Shown here: in pieces, positions 1 to 9,694 of the stretch
Layout: each line of letters begins with the position of its first letter
How positions within the stretch are numbered: position 1 is the first letter of the stretch
Origin: Actinoalloteichus_B caeruleus
GTDB taxonomy: Bacteria; Actinomycetota; Actinomycetes; Mycobacteriales; Pseudonocardiaceae
Assembly: GCF_000718005.1 (NCBI RefSeq)
Contig: NZ_JODV01000022.1
DNA: 64,000 nt
Direction: 5' to 3' (one strand)
The notes under the pieces: generated by a model
Told to the model about the DNA's origin: nothing
Seen by the model: the letters and a program-made list of their open reading frames with translations, nothing else
The model's database searches: none
Made by a program: the position numbers and the translations under genes

Positions 1-1019
1 GCTGCACCTCGAACAGGGGGCTGCTGGTGTTCTCCCGCACCGCCGTGATGTGGATCTGGAAGTCCCGCAGCCAGGACAGCGCGGCCCGGGTCGGTTCGAG
101 TCGTTCCCGCACCGGCATCGTGGAGATCAACGGCCCGAGGATGTTCTCACTGCCCCGCAGCTCCGCCGGCCGGTGCGCCATGGTGAAACCGCAGGCCACG
201 TCGGTGGTGCCGTAGTGGTGCGACAACACCACCAGCCAGGCCCCCTGGACGAGGGTGTTCAGCGTCAGCTGGTTCGTCCTGCCGAGGTCGCGGAGCCCGG
301 CCTCCAGCTCGGCCATGCTCAGTTCCACGAACCCGTGGCTGGGTTCCCCGGGAGCCGGGGGAGTGCCGCCCATCCGCAGCTGCTCCGGCGGGGTGAACCC
401 CGCCAGCTCCGAACGCCAGAACGGCAGGCTGCCCTCCGGGTCCCGCTGGCTCCACCAGGCCACGTAGTCGCGGTAGGGCCGCATCGGCCGGCGCTCCGGC
501 TCGTACCCCAGGCACTGGGCCCGGTAGCAGTCGATGAAGTCGCTGACCGCCAACCCGAACGACCAGCCGTCCATCAGCAGGTGCGACAGCCGCCAGGCGA
601 AGATCCACGTCTCGGGTTCGCTGTGGATGACGCTGAGCCGCATGACCGGGGCCTGGGTCACGTCGAAACCCTCGACGCGTTCCCGGTCCAGCCACTCGGT
701 GATCTTCTCCTTCTGCTCGGCGACCGGGATGTGCCGCCAGTCCAGGACCTCCAGTGGCAGCTCGGCGTGCTGGTGCACCACCTGGAGCGGCAGGCCCTCC
801 GGCCGCCAGTGGAAGGAGGTCCGCAGGATCGGGTGGCGGTCGACGACCATCTGCCACGCCCGTTGGAACTCCTCGGGGTGCAGCGTTCCGTCGAAGGTCA
901 GCAGCAGCTGCTCGATGTAGACGCCGGCGTCTCCGTTGGCGAGCTGTTCGAACAGCAGGCCCTGCTGGATCGGGGTGAGTTCGTAGACATCCTCGATGCC
1001 CTTTTTCAACTGGCTCATG
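1..1019 (-). CDS. NRPS, N-terminal condensation domain (partial, runs off left edge)
   Basis: The reading frame opens with ATG at 1019, eight bases after the stop of the upstream PKS-NRPS, and stays open to the window edge (about 339 residues). The visible part is a condensation domain. It begins with the typical 'YELTPIQQGLLFE' start and carries the core motif as SHLLMDG (residues 145-151), so the catalytic second His and the Asp-Gly are kept while the first His is Ser. It is the last visible gene of the minus-strand assembly-line operon. By analogy with caerulomycin/collismycin pathways it would be the condensing (C-A-PCP) enzyme that adds leucine to the bipyridine intermediate, but its adenylation domain is outside the window, so the substrate is inference. 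Confidence 0.85.
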
Positions 1020-1027
1020 GACCGGCC

Positions 1028-4000
1028 TTACTTCTCAAGGGTGGACAGCAGGGCGCTGAGCTCGTCGGGGTCGACACCGGCCAGGGGGAAGTCCGACGGC
1101 TCGTAGCTACCGGAACCCGCCTGCCGGCAGTGCTCGGTGATGGTCTCGACCGCCTCGGTGAACGCCTCGGCGAGCGCGGTGGCCTCGGCCGCGTCGGTGG
1201 TGTGCCGCCACCGCAGCACCAGCTCCCCTCCGACGACCGCGGCGCCGACCTCGGCGAGCACTTCGGGAGTGGTCGCGGTGGACACGGGTGAGGACAACCC
1301 GGCCGGGGACAGTGGCCCGGCGGTGGGACGCCAGTCACCGGACCGCACGTCCCGCAGGTGCACGCGCGGGTGGGCCGGCGCCGGCCGGACCACGTCCCGG
1401 TAGGCCCGCTTCACCCCGGTCAGGGTGTCGGCGACGGCCTCGGCCGCCACGTCCAGCGTGGTCACCTCGGTGAACCGGCCCAGCGCCTCGTCGGTCGTCG
1501 CGGTCCGCAGCGACCGTTCCACCGTCACCGCCGGTTCCCGCCCAGGCCAGGCCCGAGCGGCCACGGTCAGCGCCGCGGCGACCGCCTCACCCAGCTCCAG
1601 GTGGTAGGCGCCGAACGTGGCCTCGGCGAACGCGGTGGTCACGTCCGCGTCCAGCACGGTGCGCAGTTCCCCGGTGAAGGCCACCGTCTCCACCGAGGGG
1701 GGCGGTGCCGCGCCCTCCTGGGTGGCGACCCAGCCCAGGACGCTCTCCGGCATCCCGGTCCAGTCGATGGAACCCCGCTCGGCCAGTTGCTGGTAGGCCC
1801 GGCCGAACTCGGCCAACAGCAGCCGCCACGACGTGTCGTCCAGGGCGGCACCGGCCGCCAACCACAGCAGCCGCACGTCGTCGGCGCCGGCGCGGACCAC
1901 GGCCAACTTCACCGGTTCCCGTTCCGCCAGGCCCACCTCCTCCGACATCTCCGCGACGATCTCGGCGAGCGCGTCGTCCCGGGCGTCCTCGGCCAGACCG
2001 CTGAGGTCGATCTCGGAGAACAGGCCGTCCCCCGGGGATCCGCCGTCGTACTGCCCTGGCGTCCCGTCGTCCCGGGTCCCCGACCGCAGTCGCAGCGCGG
2101 GGTGCCGGTCGGCGATCTCCCGCAGCGCGCGTTCGGCCAACGCCGGGTCGAGGTCGGAGGCGGCCGCCTCGACCGTGATCCAGTCCACGGCCCCCTCGGC
2201 GACCAGGGCCGCCTGGTGCGGGGTGAACGGCGCGACCGTCCCGTCCGCCTCCTGCTCGGAGGTGGCGGTGACCCTGCGGGCCAGGTCGAGGAAGGTGTCG
2301 CTCTCGAAGAGGTCCTGCGGGCCGACCTGGAGTCCCTCCGCGGCGGCACGGCTGACGAACTGGATACCCATGATCGAGTCGCCGCCGAGGGAGAAGAAGT
2401 TGTCCTCGGCGCCCGCCGCCTCCACCGACAGGCTCTCCGCGGCCAGGGCGAGCAGCCGCTCCAGGGTGTCGGCGAGCCGTTCGTCGACGATCCCGTCGCC
2501 GCCGCCGGCGTGCCCGACGCGGTCCGGCGCGGGAAGCGCCGCCCGGTCGACCTTGCCGTTGGCGCTGAGCGGGAGTTCGTCGAGGACCACGATGTCGGCC
2601 GGCACCAGGTAGTTGGGGACCGTCCCCGCCAGGTGTTCCCGAACCGACTCGATGAGGTCCTCCGCGGGTTCGGCCGGCACCACGTAGGCCACCAGCCGCT
2701 GCTGCGTGCGGGAGCCCAGTGCCGCCGCCACCGCGTTGGCGACCTTCGGGTGCCGTTCGATCGCGTGTTCCACCTCGCCGAGCTCCACCCGGAACCCGCC
2801 GATCTTGACCTGGAAGTCCTCCCGGCCCAGGAACTCGATCACCCCGCCCGGCAGGTACCGGCCCAGGTCACCGGTGCGGTAGAGCCGTTCACCGGTGGTG
2901 GGGTGGGTGACGAACGACTCGGCGGTGCGCTGCTCGTCGTTCCAGTAGCAGGACGCCAGGCCCACGCCGCCGATGTGCAGGTGCCCGGCCGTCCACACCG
3001 GAGCCGGTTCCATCCGGTCGTTGAGCACGTGGAAGGACTGGTTGCGCAGCGGGTAGCCGTAGGGGATCGAGGTCCACTCCCGAGGAACCTCCTCGACGGG
3101 GAAGTGGATCGACCAGATCGCCGCCTCCGTGGCACCACCGAGGCTGACCACCCGCAGGTCCCGTGCCTGGGCGCGGGCCCGGTCCGGCAGGCTCACCGGG
3201 ATCCAGTCGCCGCTGAGCATCGCCAGTCGCAGCGCGACCCCGGTGTCCTCCTCCCGCCCGTTCTCCAGGTAGGTCACCAGCATCTCGAACAGCGCTGGCA
3301 CCGAGTTCCACACCGTCACGTGGTGTTCGCGGAGCAGGTCCACCCACCGCGCCGGGTCCCGCCGCGCCTCCGGTTCCGGCAGCACCAGGGCCGCCCCCGC
3401 GCCGAGGATCCCGAAGACGTCGAAGACGGACAGGTCGAAGCTCAGCGAGGACAGGCCCAACACCGCGTCGGTCTCGGTCAGCCCGACCCGTTCCTGGACG
3501 TCCACCAGCGTGTTCAACGCCGCGGTGTGGGTGACGGCCACCCCCTTCGGCGTGCCCGTCGATCCCGAGGTGTAGATGACGTAGGCGATGTCGCCCGGGT
3601 CTCCGAGGCACCGCCAGTCGGCGGCCTCGGCGGGCGGGGCGGTGGACCCGTCGGGGACCACCAGCGTCGGGACGCCCTCGGGCCACTCGGTGCCGCCCGC
3701 GCCGTCCACCAGCAGGCACTGGACGCCCGCGTGTTCGACGAGCCAGCGCCGCCGCGACTCCGGGAGCTCCGGGTCGACCGGCACGTAGGTGCACCCGGCG
3801 GCGGAGGCACCGACCGCGGCGACGACCTGCCGCCACCCCTTGCTCAGGCCGACGCCCACCACGCTGCCCCTGCCGTGGCCCGCCTCGACGAGCCGTCCGG
3901 CGAGGTCCCCGGCGCGGGCGGCGAGCTCGGCGTGGGTGAGCACCCGGTCGCCGGCCACCACCGCGGGCCGCCCGGCGGTCACCGGGTCGCGGCCGGCGGC

Positions 4001-7000
4001 CAACACCCGGTCGGCGAGCAGCCCCTCGGGCACGGGCCCGGAGGTGTCGTTGGCCCGGACCCTGGCCCGCAGCTGCTCCTCGGGCAGCGCGACCAGCGGC
4101 GGCCGGTCCCACCCCTCCCGGGTCGCGAGGCTCACCAGCAGTTCCTGGTAGGCCTCGAACATCTCGGCCATCATCCCGTCGGGGAACAGCTCGTCGACGG
4201 CGTGCCAGGCCAGCTCCAGGCGACCACCCAACTCCAACACGAAGTGGTCGATGGTGACCTGCGGGGTCTGGGAGATGAACCCGGCCTGCTCGCCCAGCCA
4301 GTCCAACGGGGAGGGCACCGACGCCGGGTCGGTCTCGGTGGACAGCGCGCTGGTGAACACGATCGGCATCAGCCCACCGGTGGTGTCCCGCCGCAGCCGG
4401 TTCAGCTCCCGCAGGATGCGCACCCCGCTGACGTAGCGGTGTTCGAAGTCCTCCCAGCTGCGCCGCTGCACCTGCGTCACCAGTTCGGCGAAGGTGTCCA
4501 GCTCGCGGACGTCCACCTCCAGCAGCTCGAAGGAGGCGAACTCCCCGACCGTGGTGTCGACGTCCGGGTGGAACGGCAGCCGGTTGACCGCGGTGAAGTT
4601 CAACGTGAAGTGCTGGCTCTTGCTCCACCGGCCCACCGCGGCCGCGTAGGCGGCCAACAGCACGCTGGAGGGGGTGACGCCGTGCTCGCCGGCGCGTTCC
4701 TTGATGCCCGCCCACACCCGGGGGTCCAGGCTGCCGTGCCGGCGCACGAACTCCGGCGTGACCAGCTCGCCGGGCGCGACCACGGTGGGCAGCTCCGGCG
4801 CGGGCGGCAACTGCGCCACCCGTTCCCGCCAGTACTCCAGGGACCGCTCGTACAGCGGCGAGTCGTGCAGGGCCTCCTCCGCCAACACGTAGTCCCGGAA
4901 GGACAGCTCCGGGGGCTCCGAGGGCAGCTCCGGGTTCTCGTGGAACTCCCGCCACGACGGCAGGATCTGGTAGAAGAAGCTGGCCACGTCGGCGCACAAC
5001 AGGTCGAAGCTGATGTGGGTGCGCAGCCGCCCGTCACCCAGCCTCGACACCCGCACCTCCCACAACGGCCAGGTGTCGGCGGGCCGGACCTCGGTGGACA
5101 TCCGGTCGGACACCTCGGCCAGCAGCGCGCGCGCCTCCTCCGGGTCCACGCCCCGCAGGTCCAGTTCCTCGAACTCGTAGTCGGGAACGTTGTCGAGGAT
5201 GCGCTGCCGGCCGTCGGCCAACACGACGATGCGCAGCATCTCGTGGCGGCGAACCACCTGCTGCCAGGCCCGTTGCAACCGCGCCGCGTCGAGGGTGTCG
5301 CTGTCGAACTCCAGGTACAGGTGCGGCGCCACCCCGCCCATGTCGAAGCTGCCGAGCCGGCCGATCCACTGCGCCTGCTGCATCTCGTTCAGCGGGAACG
5401 GCTGGTGCCGGCGCTCGGGGTCGGGCACCAGCACCGGGAGCTTCAGCGCCGGCGCGTCGCTGTCCTCCTGCTCGGCCAGCAGCTCGGCGAGCCCGGCCAC
5501 GCTCGGCCGGGACAGCAGCTGGCTCGGGGCCACCGAGTGGCCCAGCCGCGACCCCAGCCGGTTGAGGATCTGCGTGGCCAACAGCGAGTGCCCGCCGAGT
5601 TCGAAGAAGTTGTCGTGCACGCCGATCGGGGAGAAACCGAAGAACTCCTCCCACAGCTCCACCAGGGTCCGCTCGGCGTCGTCCCGGGGTGCCACGTAGG
5701 TGGTGAGCAGGTGCGCCGGCCGACCACCGGCGGTGGCCTCGCCCTCGGCGTCCTCACCCCCGGTGGGGGTGTCGATGACCAGCTCCCCGCTCGCGCCCCC
5801 GCCCCGCGGTTCCACCCAGTAGCGCTGCCGCTGGAACGGGTACCCGGGCAGCGCGACCCGCGCCCGCCCAGGCTCCGACCGCGTCCAGTCCACCTCGACC
5901 CCGGCGAGCCACAGCCCGGCCAGCGCCGACAGCAACACCTCCACGTCCGGCCCGTCCTGGTCGGCGCGGCGCATCCCGCTGACGACGGACACCGTCGCCG
6001 CCGAGTCGACGGCCTGCCGGGCCAGGGTGCCCAGCGTGTTGCCCGGTCCGACCTCGACGAGGACGCACTGCCCGAGGTCGGCCACCGCCTCCCGCACCGC
6101 CTGGCCGAAACGCACCGGCTCCCGCATGTGCGTGCCCCAGTAGCCGTGGTCGGTGGCGCCCTCGGCCTCCAGCCACCCACCGGTCACCGTGGACCGGATC
6201 GGCAGCTCCGGCGCCCGCAGCGACACCTCCCGCACCTGGTCGGTGAAGGTCGGCACCACCGGGTCGACCATCGCCGAGTGGAAGGCGTGCGAGGTCCGCA
6301 GCAGCCGGGTGCTGACCTCCCGGCCCTCCAGGGACTCCCGGAACTCCGCGACCGCCTCGCTGGGCCCGGACACCACGCACAGCGCCGGTCCGTTGACGGC
6401 GGCGACCGACAGCTCGGCCGGCAGCAGCTCCCGCAGCTCCTCCTCGGGCAGCCCGACGGAGAGCATGTCCCCACCGGGCAGGTCCTGCATCAACCGTCCA
6501 CGCGAGGCGACCAGCCGCAGCGCGTCGCCGAGGTCCATCACCCCGGCCAGGCAGGCCGCGACGAACTCGCCGAGGCTGTGCCCCACCATCGCGTCCGGCG
6601 TGACACCCCAGCTCAGCAACTGCCGGGCCAGGGCGTACTCGGTGACGAACAACGCCGGCTGGGCCAGGCCCGTCTGCTCCACGGCCGTGGCCGCCGCCTC
6701 GTCACCCTCCTCCGCCTCATAGAGCGCGGTGCGCACGTCGAGGTCCAACAACGGCAGCAGGATCTCGGCGCACTCGTCCACGGCGGCCCGGAACACCGGC
6801 TCCGCCTCGTACAGGCCACGACCCATCCCCGGGTGCTGGGTCCCCTGCCCGGGGAAGAGGAAGACCACCTTGGGCGCGGCCGGGCGGGCCACCGCGCTGG
6901 CCACCCGCGACGGGTCCGACCCGCGCAGCAGGTCCACGGCGGTGCCCACCTCGTCGGCCACCAGCGCCCGCCGGAACCGCAGGGAGCCCCGACCCAGGCG

Positions 7001-8482
7001 GGTCGTGGAGGCCACGTCGGCGAGCCGGGCCGCGTCGGCGGTGTCCCGCTCGGCGTCGAGGTGGTCGGCGAGGTCGGCGGTGGCCTGGTCCAGGGCCTGC
7101 GGCGACTTCGCGGACAGCAGCACGACCTGCGGGCGCCGCACCGGCTCCGGTGAGGGACGGCGCGCCGGCGCCTCCTCCAGGATGGCGTGCGCGTTGGTGC
7201 CGCCGATGCCGAAGGAACTGACCCCGATCCGACGGGGGTGCGTGCCGTTGCGCCACTCGCTCAGCTCGGTGTTCACGAAGAACGGGGTCTGCCCGAAGTC
7301 GATCCGGGGGTTGGGGCTGCGGAAGTGCGGGTCCCCGACCAGTTCCCGGTGCCGCAGCTGGAGCACCGCCTTGATCAGGCTCGCGACACCCGCCGCCGAC
7401 TCCAGGTGGCCGATGTTCGCCTTCACCGACCCCAACGCGCAGAACCCGGTCTTGGTGGTGTGCTCGCCGAACGCCCGGCTCAACGCGCTGATCTCGATGG
7501 GGTCGCCCACCTGGGTGCCGGTGCCGTGCGCCTCCATCGCGGTGATCGTGTGCGCCTCCACCTGGCTGGCGGCCAGGGCACTGGCGATCAACCGCTGCTG
7601 CCCGGCCACCGACGGCGCCGTGTAGCCGACCTTGTCGTTGCCGTCGTTGTTGACCGCCGTCGCCCGGATCACGGCCAGCACGTCGTCACCGTCGGCGAGC
7701 GCGTCCTCCAACCGGCGCAGCACCACCGCGCCGACACCGTTGCCGAACACGGTGCCCCTGGCGTCGGCGTCGAAGGGACGGCAGTGCCCGTCGGGCGAGT
7801 AGATCAACCCCTCCTCGTAGAGGTAGCCGACCTTGTGCGGCACCCGGACGCAGACACCACCGGCCACCGCGGTACCGCAGTCCCCGCTCACCAGGGCCCG
7901 CACCGCCTGGTGCACCGCCACCAGCGAGCTGGAACAGGCGGTCTGCACCGACACGGCCGGCCCGTTCAGCCCGAGCAGGTACGCCGTCCGGCTGGCCAGG
8001 TAGTCCTTGTCGTTGTGGATCTGGAGCTCGAAGACCGTCGGGCTCATCACGATCCTGCTGCCACCCAGCAGGTTCGACATCAGGTACGCCGACATGCCCG
8101 CCCCGCCGAACACCCCGACGTCGCTGTCGGTCCCGGGGCCACGGCCGGCGTTCTCCAACGCGTGCCACACCGTCTCCAGGAACAACCGCTGCTGGGGGTC
8201 GAGCAGCGCCGCCTCCCGCGCGTTGACGTTGAAGAACGACGCGTCGAACAGGTCCACCCCGTCCAACACCGAGGCGGCCCGGACGTACTCGGGGCGGGAG
8301 AACACCTCGCGGGGCACGCCCTCGGCCAACAGCTCCTCGTCGCTGAGCGGGGCGACCGACTCCACACCCCCGCGCAGGTTGCGCCAGAAGGCGTCGAGGT
8401 CCGGCGCTCCGGGGAACCGGCCCGCCATGCCGACGACGGCGACGCTCCCCGCGGACGACTCGACGGTGTCATGACCGGTCAC
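1028..8482 (-). CDS. Hybrid PKS-NRPS: KS-AT-ACP-Cy-A(Cys)-PCP-degenerate C
   Basis: This is a 2484-residue assembly-line enzyme. KS occupies about 12-440 (Cys183 in TACSSS, His319 in HGTGT, His359 in NIGHL). AT is about 540-860, with Ser636 in GHSLGEF and HAFH at 732-735, the signature of malonyl-CoA selectivity. ACP has Ser966 in GGHS. A heterocyclisation-type condensation domain (about 1025-1450) has D1160-x4-D1165-xx-S1168 instead of HHxxxDG, plus the SQTPQV motif. The adenylation domain (about 1500-1990, Lys1977) has SFDLSVFD, WNSVPA, LSGDWIPV and AAIW, resembling cysteine-activating domains. PCP has Ser2036. A final condensation-like region (about 2085-2484) has lost the active-site motif. 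The GTG start overlaps the upstream oxidase stop by 4 nt. The module predicts addition of one acetate unit and one cysteine with cyclisation. Naming it the bipyridine-forming enzyme is inference from the whole cluster. Confidence 0.93.
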   Translation of the reverse strand: MTGHDTVESSAGSVAVVGMAGRFPGAPDLDAFWRNLRGGVESVAPLSDEELLAEGVPREVFSRPEYVRAASVLDGVDLFDASFFNVNAREAALLDPQQRLFLETVWHALENAGRGPGTDSDVGVFGGAGMSAYLMSNLLGGSRIVMSPTVFELQIHNDKDYLASRTAYLLGLNGPAVSVQTACSSSLVAVHQAVRALVSGDCGTAVAGGVCVRVPHKVGYLYEEGLIYSPDGHCRPFDADARGTVFGNGVGAVVLRRLEDALADGDDVLAVIRATAVNNDGNDKVGYTAPSVAGQQRLIASALAASQVEAHTITAMEAHGTGTQVGDPIEISALSRAFGEHTTKTGFCALGSVKANIGHLESAAGVASLIKAVLQLRHRELVGDPHFRSPNPRIDFGQTPFFVNTELSEWRNGTHPRRIGVSSFGIGGTNAHAILEEAPARRPSPEPVRRPQVVLLSAKSPQALDQATADLADHLDAERDTADAARLADVASTTRLGRGSLRFRRALVADEVGTAVDLLRGSDPSRVASAVARPAAPKVVFLFPGQGTQHPGMGRGLYEAEPVFRAAVDECAEILLPLLDLDVRTALYEAEEGDEAAATAVEQTGLAQPALFVTEYALARQLLSWGVTPDAMVGHSLGEFVAACLAGVMDLGDALRLVASRGRLMQDLPGGDMLSVGLPEEELRELLPAELSVAAVNGPALCVVSGPSEAVAEFRESLEGREVSTRLLRTSHAFHSAMVDPVVPTFTDQVREVSLRAPELPIRSTVTGGWLEAEGATDHGYWGTHMREPVRFGQAVREAVADLGQCVLVEVGPGNTLGTLARQAVDSAATVSVVSGMRRADQDGPDVEVLLSALAGLWLAGVEVDWTRSEPGRARVALPGYPFQRQRYWVEPRGGGASGELVIDTPTGGEDAEGEATAGGRPAHLLTTYVAPRDDAERTLVELWEEFFGFSPIGVHDNFFELGGHSLLATQILNRLGSRLGHSVAPSQLLSRPSVAGLAELLAEQEDSDAPALKLPVLVPDPERRHQPFPLNEMQQAQWIGRLGSFDMGGVAPHLYLEFDSDTLDAARLQRAWQQVVRRHEMLRIVVLADGRQRILDNVPDYEFEELDLRGVDPEEARALLAEVSDRMSTEVRPADTWPLWEVRVSRLGDGRLRTHISFDLLCADVASFFYQILPSWREFHENPELPSEPPELSFRDYVLAEEALHDSPLYERSLEYWRERVAQLPPAPELPTVVAPGELVTPEFVRRHGSLDPRVWAGIKERAGEHGVTPSSVLLAAYAAAVGRWSKSQHFTLNFTAVNRLPFHPDVDTTVGEFASFELLEVDVRELDTFAELVTQVQRRSWEDFEHRYVSGVRILRELNRLRRDTTGGLMPIVFTSALSTETDPASVPSPLDWLGEQAGFISQTPQVTIDHFVLELGGRLELAWHAVDELFPDGMMAEMFEAYQELLVSLATREGWDRPPLVALPEEQLRARVRANDTSGPVPEGLLADRVLAAGRDPVTAGRPAVVAGDRVLTHAELAARAGDLAGRLVEAGHGRGSVVGVGLSKGWRQVVAAVGASAAGCTYVPVDPELPESRRRWLVEHAGVQCLLVDGAGGTEWPEGVPTLVVPDGSTAPPAEAADWRCLGDPGDIAYVIYTSGSTGTPKGVAVTHTAALNTLVDVQERVGLTETDAVLGLSSLSFDLSVFDVFGILGAGAALVLPEPEARRDPARWVDLLREHHVTVWNSVPALFEMLVTYLENGREEDTGVALRLAMLSGDWIPVSLPDRARAQARDLRVVSLGGATEAAIWSIHFPVEEVPREWTSIPYGYPLRNQSFHVLNDRMEPAPVWTAGHLHIGGVGLASCYWNDEQRTAESFVTHPTTGERLYRTGDLGRYLPGGVIEFLGREDFQVKIGGFRVELGEVEHAIERHPKVANAVAAALGSRTQQRLVAYVVPAEPAEDLIESVREHLAGTVPNYLVPADIVVLDELPLSANGKVDRAALPAPDRVGHAGGGDGIVDERLADTLERLLALAAESLSVEAAGAEDNFFSLGGDSIMGIQFVSRAAAEGLQVGPQDLFESDTFLDLARRVTATSEQEADGTVAPFTPHQAALVAEGAVDWITVEAAASDLDPALAERALREIADRHPALRLRSGTRDDGTPGQYDGGSPGDGLFSEIDLSGLAEDARDDALAEIVAEMSEEVGLAEREPVKLAVVRAGADDVRLLWLAAGAALDDTSWRLLLAEFGRAYQQLAERGSIDWTGMPESVLGWVATQEGAAPPPSVETVAFTGELRTVLDADVTTAFAEATFGAYHLELGEAVAAALTVAARAWPGREPAVTVERSLRTATTDEALGRFTEVTTLDVAAEAVADTLTGVKRAYRDVVRPAPAHPRVHLRDVRSGDWRPTAGPLSPAGLSSPVSTATTPEVLAEVGAAVVGGELVLRWRHTTDAAEATALAEAFTEAVETITEHCRQAGSGSYEPSDFPLAGVDPDELSALLSTLEK

Positions 8483-9666
8483 TGGGACTCCTCCTGGGGG
8501 GCTGTGGGGCTGAGACGGGAGATGTCGTGCGCGGTCCGGCCGTCCAACGCGAGGTCGACGCAGATCTGGCCCAGCAGGGGCACGAACTTGAAGCCCCAGC
8601 CGGCGCTGTAGAGCACCAGGTGCTCGCCGTGGTCGACCAGGCCCTGCGCGGTGCCGAGGAAGAACTGGCGACGCGGGTCGCCGGGCAGCACCGCCAGGCA
8701 GGTGCCGGTGCGCACCGGTTCCGGGTCGAGCGCCGGCAGGTGCCGGCCGATGAACTCACCGATGCGGCTGATGTGCCGGGGGTTGGGCGTGTTGGTGGCC
8801 AGGTCGGCGTGCTCCAGCGCGTCGACCTCGAACACCGGTCCCAGCCGGACCAGTTCGCTGGGCGACCACGGGTTCCGGCCGAACCCGTAGAACAGGTTCG
8901 TGTCCTCGGGAGTGGGTTCCTGGAAGACGAACCAGAACGGGAAGTCCACGTCCTCCGAGCGGCGCCGCATCGTCACCAGCGCCATCTCGTACAGCCGGAT
9001 GTCGATCGACGCGCCCAGCGGCGCGAGGAGGTCGTTGGCGTGGGCCCCGTTGGCCAACACCACCTTCGACGCGCGGTAGCGGCCCCGGTCGGTGCGCAGG
9101 CTCACCCCGTCGGCGTCCGGGACGAGTTCCAGCACCCGCTCCCCGCCACGCAGGTCGCAGCCCTCCTCCTGCGCCAGGCCGTAGAGCGCCGCGATGGTGC
9201 CCCGCACGTCGATCGTGCCGCCCTGGGGCTGGAGGAAGCCCGCGAAGTGGTCCGGCAGGTTGGTGAACCCGAACCGGCTCTCGATCTCGCGGGCCGTCAG
9301 CCAGTCGTAGCCCACGCCGAGCTTGTCCATCATGCGGGCGGTGCCCGCGATCTGACCCTCGTTGGTCTCGACCTCGACATCCCCGAACCACAGGCTGCCG
9401 ATCTCGTGGATCAGCGTCCGCTCGGCGAGGTCCTCCAACCGGCGCCACTGCGGCAGCGCGGCCAGCGTCAGCTGGAACAGGTCCTCCTGGGTGTACTGGA
9501 GCCGCCAGTGCCGCTCCGCCCCGCTGGTCCCCAACCGTTCGTTGAAGAATCCGACGCGGTCCAGTACCAGGGTGCGGCTGCCCCGTGCCGCGGCCTGCCA
9601 GCCGCAGGACAGCCCCACGGGGCCACCCCCGATCACGACGACGTCGTACTCGGTCTGCTCACTCAC
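8479..9666 (-). CDS. FAD-dependent amine/imino acid oxidase, NikD/sarcosine oxidase family
   Basis: A 395-residue flavoprotein with an N-terminal dinucleotide fold (VVVIGGGPVGLSCG) and the overall layout of the monomeric sarcosine oxidase/N-methyltryptophan oxidase family, about the usual length. The late segment 'GWGFKFVPLLGQ' is in the region of the family's GxxGHGFK-type flavin site. The GTG start at 9666 has GGAAGG nine bases upstream. It lies 28 nt after the aminotransferase and overlaps the PKS-NRPS start by 4 nt, so it is co-transcribed with both. NikD-type members oxidise piperideine-2-carboxylate to picolinate. Together with a lysine-type aminotransferase and an aryl-acid ligase, that is the most economical role here. 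A demethylating or proline-oxidising function is possible but has less support from the context. Confidence 0.85.
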   Translation of the reverse strand: MSEQTEYDVVVIGGGPVGLSCGWQAAARGSRTLVLDRVGFFNERLGTSGAERHWRLQYTQEDLFQLTLAALPQWRRLEDLAERTLIHEIGSLWFGDVEVETNEGQIAGTARMMDKLGVGYDWLTAREIESRFGFTNLPDHFAGFLQPQGGTIDVRGTIAALYGLAQEEGCDLRGGERVLELVPDADGVSLRTDRGRYRASKVVLANGAHANDLLAPLGASIDIRLYEMALVTMRRRSEDVDFPFWFVFQEPTPEDTNLFYGFGRNPWSPSELVRLGPVFEVDALEHADLATNTPNPRHISRIGEFIGRHLPALDPEPVRTGTCLAVLPGDPRRQFFLGTAQGLVDHGEHLVLYSAGWGFKFVPLLGQICVDLALDGRTAHDISRLSPTAPQEESQ

Positions 9667-9694
9667 TGCTCAGCGCCTTCCTGCCCGGTGGGCG

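Noticed and set aside
1358..7153. A plus-strand open frame of 1931 codons opposite the PKS-NRPS
   Set aside because: It is rich in His, Gln, Arg and Pro and has no domain. It is the antisense shadow of a high-GC gene with clear catalytic motifs on the minus strand.
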